Positions 1-8,148 of a stretch of 64,000 nt of DNA are shown here, piece after piece. Below the pieces are notes generated by a model. That model had not been told where the DNA came from. It did not search any database and worked only from the letters and a program-made list of their open reading frames with translations. The DNA is taken from positions 620,001-684,000 of the forward strand of contig JAJXWA010000001.1 in NCBI GenBank assembly GCA_021781795.1, written 5' to 3'. The stretch is from Acidobacteriota bacterium. GTDB taxonomy: Bacteria > Acidobacteriota > Terriglobia > Terriglobales > Acidobacteriaceae. Both the position numbers and the translations under genes were made by a program. How positions within the stretch are numbered: the first letter of the stretch is position 1; the number at the start of each line of letters is the position of its first letter.

Positions 1-1647
1 CTGATTCTCGGATTTCTCCTTCTTGGCAAGGAACTGGAAGCCCGGACAAAGCGCCGCGCTTTGAACGCTCTGGACGCATTGAACCGGCTGCGTCCTTCCA
101 CGGCACGGAGGCGGGAAAACGGTGCCGAAACGATTGTTCCTCTGGACCAGGTCCGGATTGGCGATATTGTTGTCGTCCTGCCGGGCGAGCGATTTCCGGT
201 GGATGCTGAGATCGTGGAAGGCCGCACCACCGTGGATGAATCTATGCTGACCGGCGAATCGACACCGCAGCCACGGGAAGTCGGCGAGCGCATATTGGCT
301 GGGTCTCTGAATTACGACGGCATGGTCGCGTGCGCCGCTCAGACGCTGGGTGAGTCAACCGTAATCGGCCAAATTGCGCATCTGGTGGAGCAGGCGCAAT
401 CGTCGCGCGCCCCGATGGAGCGGCTGGCAGATCGTTCAAGCGCCGTGTTTGTTCCGGTCGTGCTGGGACTGGCGGCTGTCACCTTTGCCATCTGGTTCTA
501 TGCCGGACACTCTTTGCAGATGGCGTTAGCGAATACCGTTGCGGTTCTGGTGATTGCATGCCCCTGTGCGATGGGTCTAGCGGTTCCAGCAGCGCTCACC
601 GTCGCCGTGGGACGCGGCGCGCAACTGGGTGTGCTCTTCAAAGGTGGAGAAGCGCTGGAACGGCTGACTCGACTCGACGCCGTGCTGATAGACAAGACAG
701 GCACGTTGACGGTGGGGCATCCGGTGCTTGTCGGTGTCCGACCCGATATCGGCTATGTTGAGAACGATCTGCTGCGCATGGCAGCAGCAGTAGAGGAACG
801 CTCCAACCACCCGCTGGCTCATGCCATCGTCGATTCTGCGCGTGCGCGCGGCCTGTACTGGAACCCAGCCGAGAATGTTCAAGTGACCTCTGGACGCGGC
901 GTGACCGGGGTCGTAGACGGCCAGCAGTGCACCCTCGGGAATGAGGCGATGCTGAGGGAGAATCAAATCCGGCTGCTGGACACCATTAGTCCGGCTAAGC
1001 CCGGAATGACGCGACTGTGGATGGCAATCGACAGCGTGGCTGTCGGTTGCTTCGACGCCAAAGACGTGCTGCGAGAGGACGCTGCGGAAGCAGTCGCTAA
1101 GCTCCGCGCAACGGGCCTGCGCGTCATCATGCTCACCGGGGACTCAAGCTCGGCGGCAGCGCCGATTGCGGACGCGGCCGGCATAGCCGAAGTGGAGGCA
1201 GAGCTTGACCCGGCCGCAAAACTGGACCGCATCCGGACTCTGCAGAACGAAGGCTTCAAAGTAGCTATGGTCGGCGACGGGATCAACGATGCCGCGGCGC
1301 TGGCGCAGTCCGATGCCGGAATCGCTATGGGTACGGGAGCTGACCTAGCCCAAGAGGCAGGAGATGTGCTCCTGATGCGCGCGCAGCCGTCGGCGATTCC
1401 TGCGTCTATCGAACTGGCCCGCGCAACAGTTCGAGTCATGCAGGAGAACCTGGTCTGGGCAATCCTTTACAACCTGATCGGTATTCCACTCGCCATGGGC
1501 GTGCTGTATCCGGACTTTCATATCCTGCTCAGTCCGTGGATCGCTTCGGCTGCCATGGCGATGAGCTCAGTCAGCGTCCTCTCGAACAGCCTCAGGTTGC
1601 GTCGATGGGCGCCGACCCCTTCCCGACATGCCGTCAGCGTACACTAG
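1..1647 (+). CDS. copA: Copper-type P1B heavy-metal-translocating ATPase (5' truncated by window edge)
   Basis: Inner-membrane P-type ATPase that would export Cu(I) or a related soft metal from the cytoplasm using ATP. The reading frame is open from base 1, so the N-terminal metal-binding domain and first membrane helices lie outside the window. Visible in order are an actuator loop with TGES (about nt 250), the intramembrane metal motif CPC (about nt 559), the phosphorylation motif DKTGTLT (about nt 690), an HP motif in the nucleotide domain (SNHPLAH), the hinge GDGIND (about nt 1275), and C-terminal helices with an ILYN and an MSSVSV segment. The last two are typical of P1B-1 copper pumps (family knowledge). 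The stop lies 15 nt before the lptFG gene, so the two may be co-transcribed. The symbol is by family similarity; silver or another metal cannot be excluded. Confidence 0.9.
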   Translation: MILGFLLLGKELEARTKRRALNALDALNRLRPSTARRRENGAETIVPLDQVRIGDIVVVLPGERFPVDAEIVEGRTTVDESMLTGESTPQPREVGERILAGSLNYDGMVACAAQTLGESTVIGQIAHLVEQAQSSRAPMERLADRSSAVFVPVVLGLAAVTFAIWFYAGHSLQMALANTVAVLVIACPCAMGLAVPAALTVAVGRGAQLGVLFKGGEALERLTRLDAVLIDKTGTLTVGHPVLVGVRPDIGYVENDLLRMAAAVEERSNHPLAHAIVDSARARGLYWNPAENVQVTSGRGVTGVVDGQQCTLGNEAMLRENQIRLLDTISPAKPGMTRLWMAIDSVAVGCFDAKDVLREDAAEAVAKLRATGLRVIMLTGDSSSAAAPIADAAGIAEVEAELDPAAKLDRIRTLQNEGFKVAMVGDGINDAAALAQSDAGIAMGTGADLAQEAGDVLLMRAQPSAIPASIELARATVRVMQENLVWAILYNLIGIPLAMGVLYPDFHILLSPWIASAAMAMSSVSVLSNSLRLRRWAPTPSRHAVSVH

Positions 1648-1662
1648 TTCTGAGCTGACCAA

Positions 1663-4008
1663 GTGCGCATCCTCACCCGCTACATTCTCGGAGAGGTCCT
1701 TTCTCACACCCTGATCGGGTGTGCGCTCTTTACCTTCATCCTGTTTATGCGCGATCTGCCGCACATCCTCGAGATGGTGGTTCGCAATAGCTCAACACTC
1801 ACCAATGTGGCAGAGATCTTCCTGTTTACATTGCCCAACACCTTCCGCGTCACGATTCCAATGGCAGTGCTGGTCGGCATTCTGCTCGGACTGAGCAGGC
1901 TTGCCGCAGATAGCGAAATTGTTGCCATGCGGGCGTCGGGGCTGGGGATCGGCTATTTCGTCTGGGTCGCCTCCATCGTGGCTGGGATCGGAACCATTCT
2001 GGGTTTGGCGAACTCTGTATTTGTCGCGCCGCGCGCAAACCAGGCAATCCTCGACATGGAACAGTTCCTAGAGACATCTCAGGCATCCTTTGAGATTCAG
2101 CCGCGAGTGTTCTATGAAGATTTTCGGAATCGCGTGCTCTACGTGCAGGATGTGCGCGGCGGGACTGGCGCAGCAAATTGGCGTGAAGTCTTCATGGCGG
2201 ACGTCAGTGATCCAGCGACGCCCCTGATTACGACAGCGGAATCGGCCACAGTGGTCAATGATTCCCCGCAGGAGCTGCTGATGCGGCTGCGCAACGGCGC
2301 AGAGCACCAGACCTCTTCTGGCCAACCACAACAGTACAACATCTCCACGTTTTCGAGCACCGACCTGCCATTGACGCTCAGTCCGCAAAGCGACATCCAC
2401 CTCGGCAGGCTCGATACGGCTATTTATGCGATGCCGCTCGGTCAGCTCATCGAGAAGACTCACGGCAAGGACCCAACTCGTTACGAAATCGAGTTGCATA
2501 CCAGGTTTGCTTATCCGGTTGCATGCATCGTACTGATGCTCGTAGGCGTGCCACTCGGCGTCACCTCGCGCAGAGGAGGCAAGAGTTCTGCTCTTGTCTT
2601 TACACTTTTGCTGGTGGTCTTGTACTACGTGCTTTCGTATACAGGCATCGCGCTCAGCAAACAGCACCGCCTGCCGCCTTCGCTTGGCGTCTGGATGGCA
2701 AACCTTGTCTTCGCTGGTGTCGGCTCCTTCCTGCTTTGGGAAATGGCGAACGGCGGACGAATCCTGAATACTCTTTCCAGTTGGGCGCTGCGCGCACCCA
2801 GACTGCATGTCGAATCTGGAGACCGCACGCTGCCTCGCTTCCCGTGGATTGAGAAGCTCCTTGAAAAGACCTTCAGGCGTCCCGCTCAGAGCACATTCCC
2901 GAGAATTCTCGACGCTTATGTGATGCGAGAGTTTCTGGGAGTCTTTGCATTGGTGCTATCCAGCTTTGTCGTCCTCATGCTGGTCTTCACCTTCTTCGAG
3001 CTCATCGGCGACATTCTCCGCAACCACATCCAACTGGCCACAGTCGGCGCTTATCTGATTAACCTGACACCGAGCATGCTGTATCAAATCACGCCGCTCG
3101 CGGTTTTGATCGCCGTCCTGGTCAGCTTTGGAGTCATGAATCGCAACAGCGAGATCATCGCCATGAAGGCGACTGGCATCAGCCTTTACCGTCTCGTGGT
3201 GCCGATCGTAATCATTGCCACAATACTTGCCGCGAGCCTCTACCTCTTTGACGAGTTCTATTTACCGCAGGCAAACCGGCGACAGGAGGCTCTGCGCAGC
3301 ACGATCAAGGGCCGTCCGCCGCAGACATTTCTTCATCCAGAGCAGAAGTGGATTTTCGGACAGCCGAAGAAAGGTGAGCCGAATCGAATCTTTTACTATC
3401 AGTTTTTCGACAGGGACAGGAATGAGTTTGCCAATCTGTCGGTCTTCGAATTCGACCCGACGACATTTCTTCTGAGCAGACGTATTTTTGCTGAGCGAAC
3501 GCACTGGGATCCGAGTCTCTCAACCTGGCAGTTCGAAGATGGCTGGAAACGTGACTTCAATGGCGCACAGGTTGCTGAAGGCAGCTATCAGGAGTTCAGA
3601 CAGGCCACGTTTCCAGAGATACACGAGGAGCCCTCGTACTTCAACAAGGAGAGCCTGCAGTCGCAGGAAATGAACTTCGCCCAGTTGCATCATTACATCA
3701 ATGATCTGCGTCAGAGCGGATTTGACACGATGCGCCTCCGGGTGGCTCTCTGGCACAAGCTGTCTTACCCCCTCGTGGCGGTGGTGATGGCGATCTTTGC
3801 CATCCCATTTGCATTTTCGATGGGACGTCGTGGATCTCTGACCGGCATTGCTGTGGCCATCCTTGTTGCTCTCACCTACTGGGTTCTCGAAGGCGTATTT
3901 GGAGCCATGGGAAGCGTGAATGATCTTCCGGCCGCGCTGGCAGCATGGGCTCCGGACCTGCTCTTCAGTCTAGCTGGTGGCTACCTTCTGTTACGGACCG
4001 CCACGTAG
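1663..4008 (+). CDS. lptFG: Fused LptF-LptG permease of the LPS export ABC transporter
   Basis: Inner-membrane permease that would extract lipopolysaccharide from the membrane and feed it to LptC/LptA, powered by LptB. The 781-residue protein holds two complete YjgP/YjgQ modules in tandem: residues about 1-395 and about 413-781. Each has the N-terminal helices followed by the conserved VAMRASG or IAMKATG cytoplasmic segment, a periplasmic beta-jellyroll-like middle, and C-terminal helices beginning near FAYPVACIVLM and LSYPLVAVVMA. LptF and LptG are normally separate chains of about 350-370 residues, so the length is what a head-to-tail fusion predicts. Translation starts at a GTG. No frameshift or stop separates the halves. 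The partner lptB lies at 32 kb with a fused lptCA. The order (F-like first, G-like second) is assumed, not proven. Confidence 0.92.
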   Translation: MRILTRYILGEVLSHTLIGCALFTFILFMRDLPHILEMVVRNSSTLTNVAEIFLFTLPNTFRVTIPMAVLVGILLGLSRLAADSEIVAMRASGLGIGYFVWVASIVAGIGTILGLANSVFVAPRANQAILDMEQFLETSQASFEIQPRVFYEDFRNRVLYVQDVRGGTGAANWREVFMADVSDPATPLITTAESATVVNDSPQELLMRLRNGAEHQTSSGQPQQYNISTFSSTDLPLTLSPQSDIHLGRLDTAIYAMPLGQLIEKTHGKDPTRYEIELHTRFAYPVACIVLMLVGVPLGVTSRRGGKSSALVFTLLLVVLYYVLSYTGIALSKQHRLPPSLGVWMANLVFAGVGSFLLWEMANGGRILNTLSSWALRAPRLHVESGDRTLPRFPWIEKLLEKTFRRPAQSTFPRILDAYVMREFLGVFALVLSSFVVLMLVFTFFELIGDILRNHIQLATVGAYLINLTPSMLYQITPLAVLIAVLVSFGVMNRNSEIIAMKATGISLYRLVVPIVIIATILAASLYLFDEFYLPQANRRQEALRSTIKGRPPQTFLHPEQKWIFGQPKKGEPNRIFYYQFFDRDRNEFANLSVFEFDPTTFLLSRRIFAERTHWDPSLSTWQFEDGWKRDFNGAQVAEGSYQEFRQATFPEIHEEPSYFNKESLQSQEMNFAQLHHYINDLRQSGFDTMRLRVALWHKLSYPLVAVVMAIFAIPFAFSMGRRGSLTGIAVAILVALTYWVLEGVFGAMGSVNDLPAALAAWAPDLLFSLAGGYLLLRTAT

Positions 4009-4063
4009 TAAAGCATCAAATCTTCTGGCATGATTCTTTCAAGGATTCAACTCGGCAACCCCG

Positions 4064-4069
4064 TACAAT
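4064..4069 (+). promoter_or_regulatory. Candidate -10 element TACAAT directly upstream of the ABC exporter start
   Basis: The hexamer TACAAT ends 6 nt before the ATG at 4076, so transcription would begin at or next to the start codon. No convincing -35 hexamer is seen at 16-18 nt spacing. The same hexamer recurs close upstream of several other starts in the window. Confidence 0.35.
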
Positions 4070-4075
4070 AGAGCC

Positions 4076-5827
4076 ATGCTGCGAGACCTCAGACCCCTTT
4101 TCAGCTATATGCGGCGCTACCGCTGGGGATACGCGCTGGGATTCCTCTGCGTGATCTGCACGAACGCAATCTGGGTGCTCTTCCCTAAAGTTCTGCAAGC
4201 CGCGATCGATGGACTGGATGCTGGAGTGACCCGATCGCGCATCCTCTCCTTCGCCGGCCTACTCGTCGCAATCTCCGTTGTCAAAGGCGTTTTTCTTTAT
4301 TCGCAGCGCTGGATTCTGATCGGTATCTCTCGCGAGATTGAGTTCGATCTGCGCAACGATCTCTTCAGAAAACTTGAAACCCAGGACACCGGATTTTACC
4401 GGAAATATCGCACTGGCGACATCATGGCCCGGATGACGAACGATTTGAATGCGGTCAGGATGCTGCTGGGGCCGGCTCTCATGTACAGCGCAAATACAAT
4501 ATTTTTTACAATCGGCGCTCTCTACTTTCTGCTGCGCATCAGCCCGCTCCTCACCCTGGTTGCCTGGGCCCCAATGCCCTTGGCCAGCATACTCATCCAG
4601 TACTTCGGACGCAGGATTCATGATCGATTCGAAAAGATTCAGGAGAGCTTTTCAGAGATCTCCTCGCAGGCGCAAGAGAATTATTCCGGCGCACGGCTTG
4701 TGCGCGCTTTCGCGCGCGAGGAGACGCAGATCAGCCAGTTTGAGCATTTGAACATACGTTACATTGCAAGAGCACAGCACCTTGTCCAACTGATGGGCAT
4801 GTTGTGGCCTACGCTCGAGTTCATCCTTGGCATTGCCATGGTGATTACGCTTATGGTGGGTGGCCGACTGGTGATTCACCATCAAATCACCGCAGGCGAA
4901 TTTGTAGCATTCAATACCTACATGATTCTTCTGATCTGGCCCATCATCGCGGTGGGCTGGGTGGTCAATCTCTTCCAACGTGGAACAGCCTCCGTAAAGC
5001 GCATTCATGAACTCCTGCTTGCCATGCCACAGATAGATGACGCCAAGGCGGATACCGCGATGGCGGAAGACTTCAGAGTCCGCGGCGAAATAGAATTTCG
5101 CGACCTCAGCTTCAGCTATGACGAGCGACCTGTGCTGCGCAATATCTCCATTCATATTCCAGCTGGGTCCAGCCTCGCCGTCGTCGGCCCAACCGGCTCA
5201 GGCAAATCCACCTTTGTGAATCTTCTGACACGGATGTATGAAGCACCACCCGGAACCTTGTTTCTGGACGGACGTGCGGTGAACGAATACCCGCTCGCCG
5301 TTCTGCGCAGGAACATTGGCATGGTGCCGCAGGAGACCTTTCTTTTCAGCGAAACCATTCGTGAGAATCTGGCCTTTGGGCAACCTGACGCAGCAAGCGG
5401 AGAGGTCTTGCTAGCCGCGGAGGCCGCGCATATCCGTCACGAGTTCGAAGAGTTTCCGCTGGGGCTTGAGACCATTGTGGGCGAACGCGGACTCACGCTC
5501 TCCGGCGGCCAGAAGCAGCGTTCTGCAATCGCGCGCGCCCTACTGAAGAAGCCCGCAATCCTCATTCTGGATGATGCGCTATCAAGCGTTGATACATTCA
5601 CCGAAGAGCGTATCCTCAGCGGCCTGCATGCTTACAGTGCACGAGCCACCACCATCTTGATTTCGCATCGCGTGTCAACGGTACGAACTGCGGACCAGAT
5701 CGCCGTTCTCGATCAGGGCAGGATTGTGGAGCTTGGCACACACGACCAGCTGCTCGGATTAAACGGATACTACGCAAGCCTTTATCAGAAACAGCAGCTC
5801 GAAGAGGAGCTCACCGTCGTCGCGTGA
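4076..5827 (+). CDS. ABC exporter half-transporter (MdlA/BmrC-like, degenerate Walker B)
   Basis: A 583-residue fused membrane/ATPase subunit of a type IV ABC exporter, likely acting as a dimer in the inner membrane on lipids or drugs. Six hydrophobic helices fill residues about 18-300. The nucleotide-binding domain shows Walker A GPTGSGKS (371-378), Q-loop MVPQ (about 417), signature LSGGQ (475-479), Walker B ILILDD (495-500), D-loop SSVD and switch His531. The residue after the Walker B aspartate is Asp500, where a catalytic glutamate is usual. This substitution is known in one subunit of asymmetric heterodimers such as BmrC and in MdlA-like proteins, whose partner would keep the glutamate. 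No second half-transporter is adjacent. It follows lptFG by 67 nt and converges on fliS with only 6 nt between stops. MsbA is a less likely alternative because of the Asp. Confidence 0.88.
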   Translation: MLRDLRPLFSYMRRYRWGYALGFLCVICTNAIWVLFPKVLQAAIDGLDAGVTRSRILSFAGLLVAISVVKGVFLYSQRWILIGISREIEFDLRNDLFRKLETQDTGFYRKYRTGDIMARMTNDLNAVRMLLGPALMYSANTIFFTIGALYFLLRISPLLTLVAWAPMPLASILIQYFGRRIHDRFEKIQESFSEISSQAQENYSGARLVRAFAREETQISQFEHLNIRYIARAQHLVQLMGMLWPTLEFILGIAMVITLMVGGRLVIHHQITAGEFVAFNTYMILLIWPIIAVGWVVNLFQRGTASVKRIHELLLAMPQIDDAKADTAMAEDFRVRGEIEFRDLSFSYDERPVLRNISIHIPAGSSLAVVGPTGSGKSTFVNLLTRMYEAPPGTLFLDGRAVNEYPLAVLRRNIGMVPQETFLFSETIRENLAFGQPDAASGEVLLAAEAAHIRHEFEEFPLGLETIVGERGLTLSGGQKQRSAIARALLKKPAILILDDALSSVDTFTEERILSGLHAYSARATTILISHRVSTVRTADQIAVLDQGRIVELGTHDQLLGLNGYYASLYQKQQLEEELTVVA

Positions 5828-5833
5828 GAGGGT

Positions 5834-6310
5834 TCACGCCGTCCAGCTCACACCGTTGCCGGCTTGGACTTGCTGCAATTTGCTTTGCGACTCCGTGTGC
5901 ATTGCCAAGTGCCTTGCGTGTGTTGAAGAAATATGGCTACTCTCGTCCGCACACTCTGCTGCAACCTGCTTCCAGGCATCCCGCACATTTCGAATGCACT
6001 CAATAGCATGTTCGAATTTCGGCCGTGAGGCGGATTGCGAAGCCTGCAGAATCTGCGCGAAGATGGAAGCATAGAACTCGCTCAGGGCCTGTGCAGGTTT
6101 GCCGCCGATGTCCATGCGCAACCGAGCCTGCAGATGGATAATGATGTCGAATGCGCGCTTCACGGCCGCGCGCCTGCCGGTTTCGTCTCCACGGTCCACC
6201 GCATCCGCGGCGGCATAGAGGAAGCGAATCATGCCGTCGTACAGCGCCACTACTAAGTCGACGCCTGAAGCGCCTTCCAGAAAATGATCTCGATAGTGCG
6301 GCATGGTCAT
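5834..6310 (-). CDS. fliS: Flagellar secretion chaperone FliS
   Basis: Cytoplasmic chaperone that binds the C-terminal D0 region of flagellin and prevents premature polymerisation before export. The N-terminus has the family hallmark (HYRDHFLEGASGVDLVVALYDG) near residues 5-27, followed by amphipathic helices that fit the FliS four-helix bundle. At 158 residues it is slightly longer than the usual 125-145, the excess being a polar C-terminal tail. It starts 8 nt after the fliD stop with a GGAG-type ribosome site overlapping that region, so fliD-fliS is an operon and translation is probably coupled. An alternative ATG lies two codons downstream. Confidence 0.93.
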   Translation of the reverse strand: MTMPHYRDHFLEGASGVDLVVALYDGMIRFLYAAADAVDRGDETGRRAAVKRAFDIIIHLQARLRMDIGGKPAQALSEFYASIFAQILQASQSASRPKFEHAIECIRNVRDAWKQVAAECADESSHISSTHARHLAMHTESQSKLQQVQAGNGVSWTA

Positions 6311-6318
6311 CCTGCTCC

Positions 6319-7998
6319 TCAGCCGTTCTTCACCTGGTTGTAGCCTGTGATCGCAGAGTAGATTTCATTGATCCCGAGCAACTGCGAAGGGAGAGCCTGC
6401 AGGATCTCATTGGCGCTGTTCAATTCTGCCGTGAGAGATTTCTGCTGGCTCGAAATCAGCGTTTCTTCTCTCGATATGTTGGCATTCAGACTGGATTCGA
6501 CGGCGCTGTTTGAATTCTGCGCTAGCGCGACGACGCCGACAGAAGAACTTGATCCTGCGCTGTTGAGCATATTTGCAAAGTTCAGCCCCCAGCTGTTGGC
6601 ATTCTGAAAGAAGCCGACTACGCCGTTGAAGTCTGTATTGAGAAGCGAATCGAGCGACGTTGCGTTCAAGGTCAATGAACCATCCTTGTTGACAGCAATA
6701 CCTAAAGTGGTAAGACTCGAAATGTCCGACGAGCCCGCGTTATAGTTCAGCGCAGTATTCGTCGTTGTGTCTGTAAGAGCGGAGGTCACGGTCAATGCTC
6801 CAGCAGAGCCGGTCATGTCGGATACAAACACGATGCGCGAGCCGGAATTGTCCGACACGACGTTCGCGGTAACGCCCAGATTCGCCGCATTCACTGCCGA
6901 TGCCAGTCCGGCGAGCGTGTTGTTGGTCGAGCCCAGAGTGATCGTCTGGGCAGTGCCGCCTCCTACCTGAAGAGTGAGCGATCCTGAGAGCGTGTCGCTG
7001 GAATTTGCGATCGAGTCCAGGTAACCGTTCGGATTCTGCGTATTGATGCCGTTGAGCAACTCCTGCTGCAGAAGTGAGAGTGTCGGTGATCCAAAAAGTG
7101 GCTCAGGCGTGCCGGAACTGGTGTTGCCGTGCTGGGTGTTGATCGCACTGATGAGTGCGTTGTAGTCGGAGACCATCGCCGACACTGCGCTCTCGACGCC
7201 GGTATTGTAATTCCCGATGACCACCTGCACGGGGCTGCCGGAGGCGCTCGGACTGAGCAACTGAAATGTGACGCCTGGAATGAGGCCGGATATGGTGTTG
7301 GATGCGCTGGAAAGCGTGACGCCATCCACGACTAAGGAAGCATCCGATCCCGCTACCGTCGATGTATAAGTCAATCCAGCATTGGAATTGCTGGTGTCCA
7401 CAATTGAATTGGAACTGATGGCGAGATTCCCGCCGGCTCCCGAGGTATTGGATACCAAACTGAGACGCGATCCTGTCGAGTCTGTCAAAACGCTCGCTAT
7501 GACGCCGGCGCCCGAAGCGTTGATCGCGGAGGCCAGGCCGGAGAGCGTGTTGTTCGTCGAGTTCAAAGTAATCGTCTGGGCCGTCCCGCTCCCGGCCTGA
7601 ATTGTGATTGACCCAGAGAGCGTGTCGTTGGCGTTTGCAATTGCAGTGAGATACCCGCTTGCGGTTTGCGCAAGACTGTTGACGACAACCGTATGCGTCC
7701 CCGCCGTCGCCGAGGAGGAGGCAGAGGTAAGCTGCAGAACGTTCGTATTCGAACTGGATCCCGTCTTCTGCGCGAGCACGCCCTGGAAATCTGTGAGCGC
7801 TGTCAGATCGTTCGAGAGGTTGGAGAACATCGTGCCTAGACTGGACAGGACAGCGTCCTGGCTCTGCAGTGAGGTGAGCTGATTCTTCCAAGGGGTCTCA
7901 ACGTTCTGCAGATTGCTCACGATGGCAGCGACAGTAGAACTCACGTTGAATCCCGTTCCGCTGGTTGGCGAGCCGAAGCTCAGACCGACAGTGCCCAT
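6319..7998 (-). CDS. fliD: Flagellar filament cap protein FliD (HAP2)
   Basis: Secreted capping protein that sits at the filament tip and promotes flagellin insertion. The 559-residue chain has the FliD N-terminal signature (SGTGFNVSSTVAAIV, residues about 14-28) with a coiled-coil-prone stretch, a threonine/serine/asparagine-rich variable middle, and a C-terminal helical region ending in ITGYNQVKNG that matches FliD D0/D1. Two near-identical flagellin-hook IN motifs (NDTLSGSITI and SDTLSGSLTL, each followed by SALASAINA-like segments) occur about 210 residues apart. No cysteine is present, as usual for filament proteins. A strong ribosome site GGAGGGGAGA precedes the ATG. It is followed by fliS. 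No sigma-28 box is evident in the short gap upstream, so it may be read from fliC past the hairpin or from an unrecognised promoter. Confidence 0.94.
   Translation of the reverse strand: MGTVGLSFGSPTSGTGFNVSSTVAAIVSNLQNVETPWKNQLTSLQSQDAVLSSLGTMFSNLSNDLTALTDFQGVLAQKTGSSSNTNVLQLTSASSSATAGTHTVVVNSLAQTASGYLTAIANANDTLSGSITIQAGSGTAQTITLNSTNNTLSGLASAINASGAGVIASVLTDSTGSRLSLVSNTSGAGGNLAISSNSIVDTSNSNAGLTYTSTVAGSDASLVVDGVTLSSASNTISGLIPGVTFQLLSPSASGSPVQVVIGNYNTGVESAVSAMVSDYNALISAINTQHGNTSSGTPEPLFGSPTLSLLQQELLNGINTQNPNGYLDSIANSSDTLSGSLTLQVGGGTAQTITLGSTNNTLAGLASAVNAANLGVTANVVSDNSGSRIVFVSDMTGSAGALTVTSALTDTTTNTALNYNAGSSDISSLTTLGIAVNKDGSLTLNATSLDSLLNTDFNGVVGFFQNANSWGLNFANMLNSAGSSSSVGVVALAQNSNSAVESSLNANISREETLISSQQKSLTAELNSANEILQALPSQLLGINEIYSAITGYNQVKNG
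6765..7025 (-). repeat. FliD internal repeat, copy 2 (hook IN motif)
   Basis: Second copy of a roughly 85-codon unit inside fliD; it encodes SSDTLSGSLTLQVGGG followed by TAQTITLGSTNNTLAGLA. It matches the copy at about 7395-7655 at both protein and DNA level, with an offset of about 630 bp. Boundaries are approximate. Confidence 0.65.
7395..7655 (-). repeat. FliD internal repeat, copy 1 (hook IN motif)
   Basis: First copy of the intragenic unit; it encodes NANDTLSGSITIQAGSG followed by TAQTITLNSTNNTLSGLA. Similarity to copy 2 suggests duplication within fliD. Boundaries are approximate. Confidence 0.65.
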
Positions 7999-8098
7999 TC
8001 TCCCCTCCGATTGCTACGTGTTGCAGTTCTTGTGCCGGACGTCGCCCTGAGGGATTGGAGGACTCTCATCGCAGTTGAGACAGTTCGGCTGGCATGAT

Positions 8099-8134
8099 GC
8101 CCGCACAAGCGTCCATCTGGACGCCTGTGCGGGC
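8099..8134 (-). terminator. Stem-loop terminator after flagellin
   Basis: Sixteen-base arms 8099-8114 and 8119-8134 pair with a single mismatch/wobble around the 4-nt loop ATCT, 14 nt past the flagellin stop. There is no long T-run after it on the minus strand. The stem is strong enough to act as a terminator or as a 3' mRNA stabiliser between fliC and fliD. Confidence 0.7.
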
Positions 8135-8148
8135 TTGGAGAAGCTCGA

